The notes beneath the pieces were generated by a model. It had not been told where the DNA came from and searched no databases. It saw nothing but the letters and a program-made list of their open reading frames with translations. 64,000 nt of DNA from Halobacteriovoraceae bacterium (GTDB lineage Bacteria > Bdellovibrionota > Bacteriovoracia > Bacteriovoracales > Bacteriovoracaceae): contig JACKAK010000010.1 in the NCBI GenBank assembly GCA_020635115.1, positions 62,001 through 126,000 on the forward strand. Reading direction: 5' to 3'. Positions 48,782 through 57,063 of the stretch are shown one piece after another. A program made the translations under genes and the position numbers. Each line of letters starts with the position of its first letter. The first letter of the stretch is position 1.

Positions 48782-49717
48782 ATGTATTTTGTATTTTATT
48801 TTTTAATAATTTCTTCTACTTTTTGTGCAAGTTCACATAATTTCAAAAATATGACTTATCAAGATCTTTTAAACACCTATTGTGAAAAAATATATTTTAA
48901 TCAATCTGAAAAATACCCTTATATTTCACAGGATAAACTTATAGAGGAAGTAGAAAATATAATCGCTGGTGCTCCTCAGCATATTGATCATTTTTTAAGA
49001 ATATTTGACCGAAATGAGAGTGTGAGAAATGCCTTCTTAAAAATTAAAGATTTTAAAAAAACACAAATTGATTTATTGAGTAAACTCTTAGATAGCTACC
49101 AGTTATCAAGCGTAAATAGGGCCATTATCTTACTCACTATTGATAAATTGAAAACAACAATTGATGAAAAACCTTTTTTAAAACATTTGAAAAACACAAA
49201 GAGACCTACCGGTGAGTCCATTTCAAATCAAAAAGAAAAATCTCTACTCGGAACATATTTATCATCATCTTACGGAGTTTGGGGAGAATTGCTTATTGCT
49301 TTAAAAGTTGGTTACGTTGATTTGTTTGAAGTAACTCTTGAAAATTATCTTTCTGATGCACAAAAAGATATTTTGATTTCAAATGGTCTTGAGAAGGCAA
49401 TGGATTATGAAATAGACATTGTTTATGGAAATCATTTTATTGAAGTTAAGTACTTAACAAGTTTTTTTCATCTTGGACAAAAAGATAATGATAAACTTCT
49501 TAAGAAAATGAGTATGTTGTCCGAAGTGGGAAAAGTTTTGAGTACGAATGAAAATAAATTAATTTTTGAGCTTGCTTTAGAGGGGCCAGGCTCCCTTTAT
49601 GAGAGCACTCGTTTTCTTATATCTAATTCAGGTATTAAAGTATTTGAGAATGATTATTTGCCTACATATAGTTCAGTTGAAAAAGCTAAGAAAAATTGGA
49701 TTAAAAGCTCTAATTAA
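48782..49717 (+). CDS. exported protein with predicted PD-(D/E)XK nuclease fold
   Basis: A 311-residue protein starting with a signal peptide (MYFVFYFLIISSTFCASS). The C-terminal half fits a restriction-endonuclease-like core: an early helix with Glu169 (GVWGELL), then E210-I-D212 (YEIDIV), and E221-V-K223 (FIEVKYL), followed by a long helix (KLLKKMSMLSEVGKVL) and a strand (KLIFELAL). That is the D-x9-E-x-K arrangement of PD-(D/E)XK enzymes. AGGA precedes paired ATGs at 48779 and 48782. Being exported, it could act on DNA outside the cell or in prey; this role is inference, and no immunity gene is obvious next to it. Confidence 0.6.
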   Translation: MYFVFYFLIISSTFCASSHNFKNMTYQDLLNTYCEKIYFNQSEKYPYISQDKLIEEVENIIAGAPQHIDHFLRIFDRNESVRNAFLKIKDFKKTQIDLLSKLLDSYQLSSVNRAIILLTIDKLKTTIDEKPFLKHLKNTKRPTGESISNQKEKSLLGTYLSSSYGVWGELLIALKVGYVDLFEVTLENYLSDAQKDILISNGLEKAMDYEIDIVYGNHFIEVKYLTSFFHLGQKDNDKLLKKMSMLSEVGKVLSTNENKLIFELALEGPGSLYESTRFLISNSGIKVFENDYLPTYSSVEKAKKNWIKSSN

Positions 49718-49810
49718 TAAAATAATTACCTCAATAGAGGTAATGCATTCAAACAATTTGAAATCCAGAAATAAAGCATACAAAACTGACTGGTGAGATT
49801 CATTTTTAAA

Positions 49811-50845
49811 TCAATATAAATTACTATTATAGAGAGTTTCCCCAGTATTATAGAGATAACCACCCGTTTGTTCTCCTGCCCAATTTCCTGCTGCTCCAAA
49901 AGTAAAAGCAACTCCAGCACCACAGAAGAATGCACTTGTTCCACCAGAAGGTAAACTAAGCGCTAATGTGCAAACAACATAAGTCCCACCGGCCGATGCG
50001 GCAATACCTCCAATGATTCCACCTGTTTGCTCAAAGGTTACTTTAATTTTATTTCCTTCTTCAATAACCACTTTATAAACGCCTAAAGCAATGTCAATTC
50101 CGTAACCTGAAATAGCTTTTATATATTTTGCATACTTAATGTTTTGAAAAGCACGTTCTAAATAGGCCAAAGTTTTCTTTTTATTTAAATGGTCGGGTAA
50201 AACTATTGTTTTAGAAAATGGGTTTAAGTATTCTTTGTAATTGAATCCCTTAATTCGGCCTAAGATAAGTTTACTCATTTCATTAATTTCTTGTTTGACT
50301 GCCCCGAGTTCTAAAGCTTTTGCAAGCTCTTTTGCCAAACTGTTACTTCCTTTTTTATACACAAAATTTCCATCATTGATGCTTTTTTGTATTCTTTCAA
50401 ACGCGTATCTATATTGTGAAACAAAGTCTGTCGTGGCCGCAAGAATTCCCGATCTCCCTAATCCAACCCAATCGGTAGGTTTTGTGTTTTCACCAATAAA
50501 CTCTAAGGTTCCTTGCGCCCTATTAAGAGCATTTAATTCTTGTCTCGAACTGTAACGAATAAAATTTCTGAGAATTACTTTATCAGCAGGGCCATAGATT
50601 TCAAAATGACGTCTTTTGTAGGGAGCTAAATCTAAAATTTGACCTGGAAAAATTAAATCTGGATTATTTATTTCAGGATTGTTGTGCACAATAATTTCTA
50701 TAAATTTTAATAGTCCATCCCTATCTAATCTTGGTCTGTAAGGGATCCTAATTTCTGAAAAATTATTATTAATAATTTTGGAGAGACTATCGCCTGGTTG
50801 CACTTCATAAATTAAATAATGTCCTATTGGCCCTACTGAACTCAT
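49811..50845 (-). CDS. LysM-domain protein with glycine-rich hydrophobic C-terminus
   Basis: A 344-residue protein. Residues about 10-80 form a LysM peptidoglycan-binding module (YEVQPGDSLSKII ... NNPDLIFPGQILDLAP). The middle (about 90-250) is helical and charged. The last 90 residues hold two hydrophobic, glycine-rich stretches (GGIIGGIAASAGGTYVV and AFFCGAGVAFTFGAAGNWAGE), reminiscent of glycine-zipper or pore-forming effector tails. There is no classical signal peptide, which fits export by a specialised system or lysis. I start at 50845, with AAGGAG upstream. It converges on the predicted exported nuclease gene. Confidence 0.65.
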   Translation of the reverse strand: MSSVGPIGHYLIYEVQPGDSLSKIINNNFSEIRIPYRPRLDRDGLLKFIEIIVHNNPEINNPDLIFPGQILDLAPYKRRHFEIYGPADKVILRNFIRYSSRQELNALNRAQGTLEFIGENTKPTDWVGLGRSGILAATTDFVSQYRYAFERIQKSINDGNFVYKKGSNSLAKELAKALELGAVKQEINEMSKLILGRIKGFNYKEYLNPFSKTIVLPDHLNKKKTLAYLERAFQNIKYAKYIKAISGYGIDIALGVYKVVIEEGNKIKVTFEQTGGIIGGIAASAGGTYVVCTLALSLPSGGTSAFFCGAGVAFTFGAAGNWAGEQTGGYLYNTGETLYNSNLY

Positions 50846-51017
50846 AAAATGAATCTCCTTTAAATTGTTGAGATTGATTGCTTCTTGTCTTAGCACAATA
50901 TAAATTTGATGTCTTATGGGCCTGAAAGAATTTCAAAAATGAAAAAATCTAAAAAAAATTATCAGAGTGCATATTATCTTTTTTAAAAAAGTATTTGGGA
51001 TTTGGAAATAGATTGAT

Positions 51018-51094
51018 TGGTGGCCTCGGGCAGAGTCGAACTGCCGACCTACAGGATATGAATCTGTCGCTCTAACCAACTGAGCTACGAGGCC
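51018..51094 (-). tRNA. tRNA with CAU anticodon, probably elongator tRNA-Met
   Basis: A full cloverleaf on the minus strand: seven-base acceptor stem GGCCTCG/CGAGGCC, D arm GCTC..GAGC, anticodon loop TTCATAT (anticodon CAT), T arm GGCAG-TTCGACT-CTGCC, and an encoded ACCA end. The anticodon stem closes with an A-C mismatch. CAU can be elongator Met, initiator Met or lysidine-modified Ile2. The A-form acceptor start excludes initiator, and the pyrimidine at 38 in a TTCATAY loop is more like Met than Ile2 (usually CTCATAA). Its C4-G69 pair and location next to tilS keep Ile2 possible. Confidence 0.93.
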
Positions 51095-51153
51095 ATTAAA
51101 ATGAATAGATTGACTCAACGTGTTCGCTAAGTTAACAAGAATGGATATTAATC

Positions 51154-52158
51154 ATGCCAAGCATGACTGTCAACACTTTGGAAAAAAAAATGTCGGCCAA
51201 GTTCTCAAAAAGATATACTTTCTTGTTTGCACAAACTGTAAAGAGTTTTATGGGGCGCATGAATATGCTTCAAACTGAGGGAGATTATGGAGTAGCAGTT
51301 TCTTCTGGAGTTGACTCAATGGCCTTATTGCATTTCCTCCAAAAAATGGCATCTCAACGTAAAAATGTAAAACTACATGTCCTCCACGTAAATCACAATG
51401 TTAGGTCAGAGAGTTTAATTGAACAAAATTTTTTGAAAGAATATTGTATAAAGCATAATCTTGTATTTCATACAAAAACTCTACAAAATCCACCATTGAA
51501 AAATTTTGAATTGTGGGCCAGAAATCAACGTTATAAATTTTTTCATTCACATAAAGGTTTAAAAAAGATTTTTATGGCCCATCATTTAGATGATTCATTT
51601 GAATGGTCCCTTATGCAAAGAAGTAAATCTTCAAATTTACTCTCTTCAATAGGAATCCCTGCTTGCAGAGGAAAATTTTGCCGGCCATTTTTATGTGTAT
51701 CAAAAAGGCAAATTTACCGATTTGCTCATCACGAAAAAATTAAATTTTTCGAAGATATCTCAAATTCAGATATAAAGTTTGAAAGAAATTATCTTAGAAG
51801 TATGGTTATACCTCATCTCAAGAAAATTTACCCCCAAATACTAAAACATTATGTTTCCCAGGCCCAACAAATTCTTGCCCTTAAAAAGTTAGAAAATGAA
51901 AACAACTATTACGATATAAAAGTGGATAATAACTGTTTATTAATCAAAGTTGATAAAAATAAAATTTATGATGAACCCCTAAAAAATTCCCTGCGTGAAG
52001 CAATTAAAAGTTTATCATCCAAAAAAAGAGGAAAAATACACAAACAATTGGATTGTGCTGTGCAAATGGTTAAAAATAATAAAAAAGGTCCACTAAATTT
52101 CTCAGGCGGTGTTAACGTCTCATATTTTAATGGCATAATTACAGTGACACGCAACTAA
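51154..52158 (+). CDS. tilS: tRNA(Ile)-lysidine synthase
   Basis: TilS converts C34 of tRNA-Ile(CAU) to lysidine so that it reads AUA. The PP-loop near residues 48-55 reads AVSSGVDSMALL, with Ser in place of the usual first Gly of SGGxDS. VLHVNHNVRSES, MAHHLDDSFEW and RPFLCVSKRQIYRFA are the further family motifs. The protein is 334 residues, and the C-terminal substrate-binding domains seem reduced. It is transcribed divergently from the CAU tRNA gene, 60 bases away. Confidence 0.9.
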   Translation: MPSMTVNTLEKKMSAKFSKRYTFLFAQTVKSFMGRMNMLQTEGDYGVAVSSGVDSMALLHFLQKMASQRKNVKLHVLHVNHNVRSESLIEQNFLKEYCIKHNLVFHTKTLQNPPLKNFELWARNQRYKFFHSHKGLKKIFMAHHLDDSFEWSLMQRSKSSNLLSSIGIPACRGKFCRPFLCVSKRQIYRFAHHEKIKFFEDISNSDIKFERNYLRSMVIPHLKKIYPQILKHYVSQAQQILALKKLENENNYYDIKVDNNCLLIKVDKNKIYDEPLKNSLREAIKSLSSKKRGKIHKQLDCAVQMVKNNKKGPLNFSGGVNVSYFNGIITVTRN

Positions 52159-52192
52159 GTTTTTTGTATTAATAATTTCACACTTTTGACCC

Positions 52193-52221
52193 TTGATTCT
52201 TTGGCCATGAATTAATAAAAT
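52193..52221 (+). promoter_or_regulatory. possible sigma-70 promoter for ftsH
   Basis: TTGATT (52193-52198) and TAAAAT (52216-52221) are separated by 17 bases, about 45 bases before the ftsH start. A second -35-like TTGACC begins at 52186 but has a poorer -10 partner. The match is moderate in AT-rich DNA. Confidence 0.35.
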
Positions 52222-52266
52222 TAAAAGATCTGCGTCTAATTCGCAGATTTAAGAAAAAGGCTTTTA

Positions 52267-54207
52267 ATGAAACAACAAAGAAACACCATAACCTTATGGA
52301 TAGTAATCATTCTTCTTATGGCACTACTTACAAAGTTGTTTAAAGAGGGGAATGCTACTTATAAGGTCACAAACTATCCAGAATTTTCAAAATCTGTATT
52401 AGCTAAAAATATTAAGTCAGCGACGATCATCTTAGAGCAAAATAAAATTAAAGGTGAGTACATCGAACCTGTTAATGGATTTGAGAGATTTGAGTTAGAT
52501 GCTCCTTCAACTGACGCTACAAGTAAGTTCCTTACTGATAATGGAATTACACCTAATTATGAGAAAAAAGAAGAAGATAATTATTTGATCCGATTCTTCT
52601 ATAGTTGGGGACCAATGCTTTTATTAATCGCCATCTTCTATTTTTTCTTGAAACAACTTCAGGCCGGAGGCGGTAAGGCCATGAGTTTTGGAAAATCTAG
52701 AGCACGTATGCTTACTTCACATGATAAAAAAGTAACTTTTAAGGACGTATCTGGAGTAGAAGAAGCTAAAGAAGAGTTGCATGAAGTTGTTGATTTTTTA
52801 AAAGATCCAAAAAAATATACTGCACTTGGTGGAAAAATTCCTAAGGGTGTTATTCTTGTGGGCCCTCCAGGAACAGGGAAAACTTTATTGGCCAGGGCCG
52901 TTGCAGGTGAAGCAAATGTTCCATTTTTTTCAATTTCCGGATCTGATTTTGTTGAAATGTTTGTAGGTGTTGGAGCCTCTAGGGTACGAGACCTTTTTGA
53001 ACAAGGTAAAAAACACGCTCCTTGTATCATATTTATAGATGAGATAGACGCGGTGGGGAGACATAGAGGTGCCGGAATGGGCGGTGGACACGATGAAAGA
53101 GAGCAAACTCTCAATCAACTATTGGTCGAAATGGACGGATTTGAATCTAATGAAGGTGTCATCTTAATAGCTGCAACAAATAGGATAGATGTCCTAGATC
53201 CTGCTTTATTGCGACCAGGTAGATTTGATAGAAGAGTAACTGTGGGTAGACCTGATGTTAGAGGTCGATTGGGTATTCTACGTGTTCATACGCGAAAAAC
53301 TCCGTTAGCAGAAAATGTAGATCTTGAGGTAATTGCCAAGGGTACTCCAGGATTCACAGGTGCTGATCTTGCAAATCTTGTTAACGAAGCAGCACTAACT
53401 GCAGCAAGGTTAAATAAAAAGAAACTTGATAATAGTGATTTTGAATCCGCTAAGGATAAGGTCTTAATGGGACCTGAACGAAAGTCTATGGTACTTTCTG
53501 ATAAAGAAAGATTAAATACCGCATACCACGAAGCTGGACATACAATAGTTGGTATGAATTTACCTCATACTGATCCAATCCATAAAGTAAGCATTATGCC
53601 TAGAGGTGGTGCTTTAGGAGTTACTCAAACACTACCAGATGAAGAGATGCTTTCATTAACAAATGAAAAGGCAAAAAATAATATTGCCTTTTTAATGGGT
53701 GGAAGATGTGCCGAAGAAATTAAATTTGGTGAATTTACGAATGGTGCAACAAATGACATCGAACGGGCCACTCAACTGGCCTACCATATGGTTTGTAATT
53801 GGGGGATGTCTAAAGAAATGGGACCTCGAAATTATCATCGTGCCTCTTCAAACCCTTTTGGAAATTCTCCTATGGGTTCAGAATTTGATTATTCCGACGA
53901 AACCGCTAAAAAAATCGACTCTGAAGTTCAGCAGTTAATTATGGATAACTACAACTTAGCGACAAAAATTTTACAAGACAATATAACTGCTTTAGATCGA
54001 TTGGCCGAAGGACTAATGGTTTGGGAGACTTTAGATTTTAAACAAGTCAAAGATCTTGTTGAAGGAAAAGATATTGGTTTACCAATTGTTGATGAAGAAA
54101 AAGACAAGAAAACAGCTCAGAATCCAACTGATCAAACGAATGATGCTAAAGAAAACGACCCAGATGTAACTTCAAGTAAAAATGGGGATGATCCTCTTCC
54201 AGCATAG
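52267..54207 (+). CDS. ftsH: ATP-dependent zinc metalloprotease FtsH
   Basis: FtsH is the membrane-anchored AAA+ protease that degrades short-lived and misassembled proteins. The 646-residue protein has transmembrane helices near 8-27 and 105-125, Walker A GPPGTGKT near 198-205, Walker [12 protein letters not shown], the second-region arginine motif RPGRFDR, and the zinc site H421-E-A-G-H425. The C-terminal tail is acidic and disordered. It begins directly with [13 protein letters not shown], preceded by AAAAAGG. folP starts three bases after the stop, the same ftsH-folP order as in E. coli. Confidence 0.97.
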   Translation: MKQQRNTITLWIVIILLMALLTKLFKEGNATYKVTNYPEFSKSVLAKNIKSATIILEQNKIKGEYIEPVNGFERFELDAPSTDATSKFLTDNGITPNYEKKEEDNYLIRFFYSWGPMLLLIAIFYFFLKQLQAGGGKAMSFGKSRARMLTSHDKKVTFKDVSGVEEAKEELHEVVDFLKDPKKYTALGGKIPKGVILVGPPGTGKTLLARAVAGEANVPFFSISGSDFVEMFVGVGASRVRDLFEQGKKHAPCIIFIDEIDAVGRHRGAGMGGGHDEREQTLNQLLVEMDGFESNEGVILIAATNRIDVLDPALLRPGRFDRRVTVGRPDVRGRLGILRVHTRKTPLAENVDLEVIAKGTPGFTGADLANLVNEAALTAARLNKKKLDNSDFESAKDKVLMGPERKSMVLSDKERLNTAYHEAGHTIVGMNLPHTDPIHKVSIMPRGGALGVTQTLPDEEMLSLTNEKAKNNIAFLMGGRCAEEIKFGEFTNGATNDIERATQLAYHMVCNWGMSKEMGPRNYHRASSNPFGNSPMGSEFDYSDETAKKIDSEVQQLIMDNYNLATKILQDNITALDRLAEGLMVWETLDFKQVKDLVEGKDIGLPIVDEEKDKKTAQNPTDQTNDAKENDPDVTSSKNGDDPLPA

Positions 54208-54209
54208 TA

Positions 54210-55073
54210 ATGATTGTAAAAAACAAGCTCACAACAATGGGGGTTATAAATATAACCCCTAATTCATTTTCAGATGGCCAGAAATATTTTGATACTTTCC
54301 ATTGTCGAGAACAAATTTTAAAAATGATTGATCTTGGTGTGGACATTATTGATGTTGGGGCCGAATCCACTGCCCCGTTTAATTCTTTTGTAGAGCAGGA
54401 CGAAGAATGGCGAAGAATTGAAGAAATCTTTCTACACGCCATAGATCAAAATATGTTTTCAAAAAATATTTTGATTTCCTTAGATACTTATAAAGTTTCA
54501 ATTATTAGAAAATTTATTGAGGCCAAAATTGTACCCCTTGAGCGCATCATATGGAATGATGTTTCAGGTGTAATCGATCCTGAAATGATAGAACTTCTTC
54601 AAGATTATCCAAGTCTAACATATATTTTCTCACACACCCGTGTTCCAAAAAGAGAACTCACTCAAAACCACATGAAATATGCAGATGAATCAACTCAAAT
54701 AATTTTTGATGTAAACGAAAAATTTGATAGAGGATTAGACTTACTCCATTTTCACAAAAATATAATCCTAGATCCGTGTTTTGGGTTTTCGAAAACATTA
54801 AATCAAAATTATTCTTTGCTAAAAGAATTTCCCCATCTCATAGATAAATACACACAACAGCTAATCTTAGGAATCTCAAGAAAAAGTTTTTTAAAGAAGC
54901 TTGTAGTGAATTCGATAGATGAAAATGTTGAAATTGAATTACTTCAATATAAAATTATAAAAGAAATCCAAAATTTATCTCACAAAAATTTTATAGTTCG
55001 GCTTCACAATCCTTCTCTTTTAAATCTCAATGAAAAATGTAAATTTATTTTTGGCCCATTGGAAACAGACTGA
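54210..55073 (+). CDS. folP: dihydropteroate synthase
   Basis: FolP joins p-aminobenzoate to the pterin pyrophosphate in folate synthesis. MGVINITPNSFSDGQKYFD matches the first DHPS loop, IIDVGAESTAPF is a variant of the usual GGES.RPG loop, IIWNDVSGVIDPE holds the conserved Asn-Asp, ILDPCFGFSKT the DPG.GF motif, and LILGISRKSF the SRK motif. The variant second loop (no RPG) may affect pABA or sulfonamide binding. 287 residues, coupled to ftsH. Confidence 0.9.
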   Translation: MIVKNKLTTMGVINITPNSFSDGQKYFDTFHCREQILKMIDLGVDIIDVGAESTAPFNSFVEQDEEWRRIEEIFLHAIDQNMFSKNILISLDTYKVSIIRKFIEAKIVPLERIIWNDVSGVIDPEMIELLQDYPSLTYIFSHTRVPKRELTQNHMKYADESTQIIFDVNEKFDRGLDLLHFHKNIILDPCFGFSKTLNQNYSLLKEFPHLIDKYTQQLILGISRKSFLKKLVVNSIDENVEIELLQYKIIKEIQNLSHKNFIVRLHNPSLLNLNEKCKFIFGPLETD

Positions 55074-55191
55074 AATCGTCGGTTTACCTTACACCTACTG
55101 TCTCCTTGCAAGAAACTGTTAGGCTTTAATTGTAGGATTGTTAACCTGATTTTGAGAATATGGAAAAATAACCAGCTACACGGAGGTAAGT

Positions 55192-56124
55192 TTGGGGAAA
55201 GTGATAATTGCACAATTAAAATATTACTTAGTATTCATTTTATTTTCAGTGCCACTTTCCAACCTAACATTTGCCATCGAAAAATCTATCTACGGTGAAG
55301 ATAACAGACAAGATATTAATCAATACTATTCTGAAATTTATCAAAATATAGGAAAAAGTGTCGGAGCAATGATACACGACTATTTTATCTATGAAGGTTT
55401 TGATAATGATACACAAGAAAAATTCTACTCAATTGATTCTAATTATACATTGTCTGATAATGGACATAGAAGTGTTTGTCGTGACGAAAAATTTGCACCA
55501 CAAAAAGTTGCTGCTGAATGTACAGGATTTTTAATAGGCCCAAAAACTCTTATTACTGCTTCTCATTGTGTTGAAACAAAATTTCATTGTGAAAACTACA
55601 AATGGGTTTTTGATTACAATGAAGGACAAGACAAAATTTCTCAGGATGCTGTCTACTCCTGTTCAAGAGTGATAAAAAAACTTTCAGACGAAGAAAATTT
55701 CAATTATGACGTGGCCGTAATTGAATTAGATAGAGAAGTAGTTGGAAGAGACCCTTTAACTCTTTCTAAAAATTATCAGACTCAAAATTTGGACGAACTT
55801 ATCATTATCGGTCATCCCTCAGGTCTTCCTAAAAAAATAGCAGATAAAGGAATTGTACGCTATGACATCAATGAATTTAAGTTCAAGGCCGAACTTGATT
55901 CATTCACCGGAAATTCAGGTTCTCCCGTCTTTGACAAAAAATCTGGACTTGTCATTGGAATGTTAACTCAAGGTGAGAGAGATTATGAATTTGATGTTGA
56001 AAATAACTGTTTACGACCTATCGTTTGCCAAGAAGGTGAGTGCGCTGGAGAGACAGTTATGAAATCTGATGCAATTGAAGGTTTACTAGATGGTACGCAA
56101 AGAGTCTTTACGGCCTTCTTTTAA
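55192..56124 (+). CDS. secreted trypsin-like serine protease (S1/V8-like)
   Basis: A 310-residue exported protease. I use the TTG start at 55192, with GGAGG five bases upstream and a signal peptide following (YYLVFILFSVPLSNLTFA). The catalytic triad is His125 in TASHCVE, Asp173 in NYDVAVIELD and Ser242 in TGNSGSPVF. Pairs of cysteines around the His suggest a disulfide. The form resembles glutamyl-endopeptidase/V8 and Bdellovibrio-type exported proteases. A digestive role towards prey or environmental protein is plausible. Confidence 0.88.
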   Translation: MGKVIIAQLKYYLVFILFSVPLSNLTFAIEKSIYGEDNRQDINQYYSEIYQNIGKSVGAMIHDYFIYEGFDNDTQEKFYSIDSNYTLSDNGHRSVCRDEKFAPQKVAAECTGFLIGPKTLITASHCVETKFHCENYKWVFDYNEGQDKISQDAVYSCSRVIKKLSDEENFNYDVAVIELDREVVGRDPLTLSKNYQTQNLDELIIIGHPSGLPKKIADKGIVRYDINEFKFKAELDSFTGNSGSPVFDKKSGLVIGMLTQGERDYEFDVENNCLRPIVCQEGECAGETVMKSDAIEGLLDGTQRVFTAFF

Positions 56125-56141
56125 AAAATTAAACTTTAAAA

Positions 56142-56489
56142 ATGAATCAGCTTCAGATTTCACTACCCACAAAAAACTCAGAAAATTTTGGACAGTTTCT
56201 ATCAGAAATTCTTGAAATTGATTTTGTGCCAATCAACGAAAATGAAATAAGCTTCGATATAGGAACACAAAAATTTCACATGAAAAAAATTATAGACAAA
56301 AAAATTTGTGAGAATACTGTGAAGTTTGAATTCAAATTAAATGGCCAGGAAATTGAGGACATAAAAAAGAGGGCAGAGTTTTTTGCTTATCGTTTTTCAG
56401 GAATTGATTATCAATTCGTTTATTCAAATAAAAATCTTACCGTCATTGATGATTGTGGTAGGGTTTGGTCTTTTGACTCGCAGGGTTGA
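56142..56489 (+). CDS. small hypothetical protein (VOC-like ending)
   Basis: A 115-residue soluble protein with beta-alpha-beta-like alternation. Its end (LTVIDDCGRVWSFDS) resembles the last strand of glyoxalase/VOC-fold proteins (D.DGR.W.F), but the metal residues of that fold are not evident, so no function is proposed. It lacks a clear ribosome site and follows the protease by 17 bases. Confidence 0.5.
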   Translation: MNQLQISLPTKNSENFGQFLSEILEIDFVPINENEISFDIGTQKFHMKKIIDKKICENTVKFEFKLNGQEIEDIKKRAEFFAYRFSGIDYQFVYSNKNLTVIDDCGRVWSFDSQG

Positions 56490-56559
56490 GGGAAATCGTC
56501 TTATTGACACTTTTTTTTTTAATGTGAGAGAATCTAGAAGTAAAAAAGGACTTTTCTCG

Positions 56560-56580
56560 GGCCCTATGGACGGGGCCTTT
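56560..56580 (+). terminator. possible intrinsic terminator
   Basis: A GC-rich stem GGCCC (56560-56564) / GGGCC (56573-56577) with an eight-base loop is followed by TTTC in an otherwise AT-rich gap after the small ORF. The stem is short and the T run weak. Confidence 0.35.
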
Positions 56581-56656
56581 CAAAATTATCTAGTCAGAAT
56601 TTATCAAATCATATATTTATATTGCTTGGATATAATTTGAAAATAAAGGAAATATG

Positions 56657-57019
56657 ATGAAAAAGTTTTTATGCCTGGTTTTATTTGCTTCAAGTTTTTC
56701 TGGTGTAGCTGCAGATGCAAAAAATGGAGAGCAAGTGTTTAAAAAGATAAACTGCGCTTTGTGTCATAATGCAGATGGTATGGGTAAGGCCGATACAGCT
56801 GACAAAATTAAACTGACTAAGGCCCCACGTATTGCTGGCCTTGAAGAAAGTTATATTGTTGAGCAAGTAAAAGCTGTTATCGCTCAAACAAGAAAAAATA
56901 AAAACACATCTATGATGTTTGCAAAAGTGAAAGCATTAAAAGACAACGAAATTGCTGATGTTGCGGCCTACGTATCAGGACTCTCAAAAGATAAATTTAA
57001 AGGAATGTTACAAAAATAA
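56657..57019 (+). CDS. class I c-type cytochrome
   Basis: A small periplasmic cytochrome c of about 120 residues. It has a signal peptide (MKKFLCLVLFASSFSGVAAD) and one haem site C33-A-L-C36-H37 (NCALCHN). A distal methionine in SMMFAKVKAL is the likely sixth haem ligand, and the C-terminal helix contains EIADVAAYVSGL. The pattern is that of small electron carriers such as cytochrome c553/c554. AAGGA precedes paired ATGs at 56654 and 56657; the second has better spacing. No oxidase or reductase gene is adjacent. Confidence 0.92.
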   Translation: MKKFLCLVLFASSFSGVAADAKNGEQVFKKINCALCHNADGMGKADTADKIKLTKAPRIAGLEESYIVEQVKAVIAQTRKNKNTSMMFAKVKALKDNEIADVAAYVSGLSKDKFKGMLQK

Positions 57020-57043
57020 TTTTGAAATATTTTATTCGTTTAT

Positions 57044-57063
57044 GGCCATCTTTCAAGATGGCC
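57044..57063. terminator. hairpin between convergent genes
   Basis: GGCCATCT (57044-57051) and AGATGGCC (57056-57063) form an eight-base-pair stem with a four-base loop between the cytochrome gene and the convergent gene. It covers the last codons of the minus-strand gene. There is no clear T run on either side, so termination is only a suggestion. Confidence 0.35.

Noticed and set aside
50933..51118. Small minus-strand ORF whose peptide contains VAQLVRATDSYPVG
   Set aside because: It is the translation of the tRNA gene at 51018-51094, a well-known false ORF type.
52659..53114. 151-codon open frame antisense to ftsH
   Set aside because: Antisense to the conserved AAA+ domain; Ser/Pro-rich translation typical of a shadow frame.
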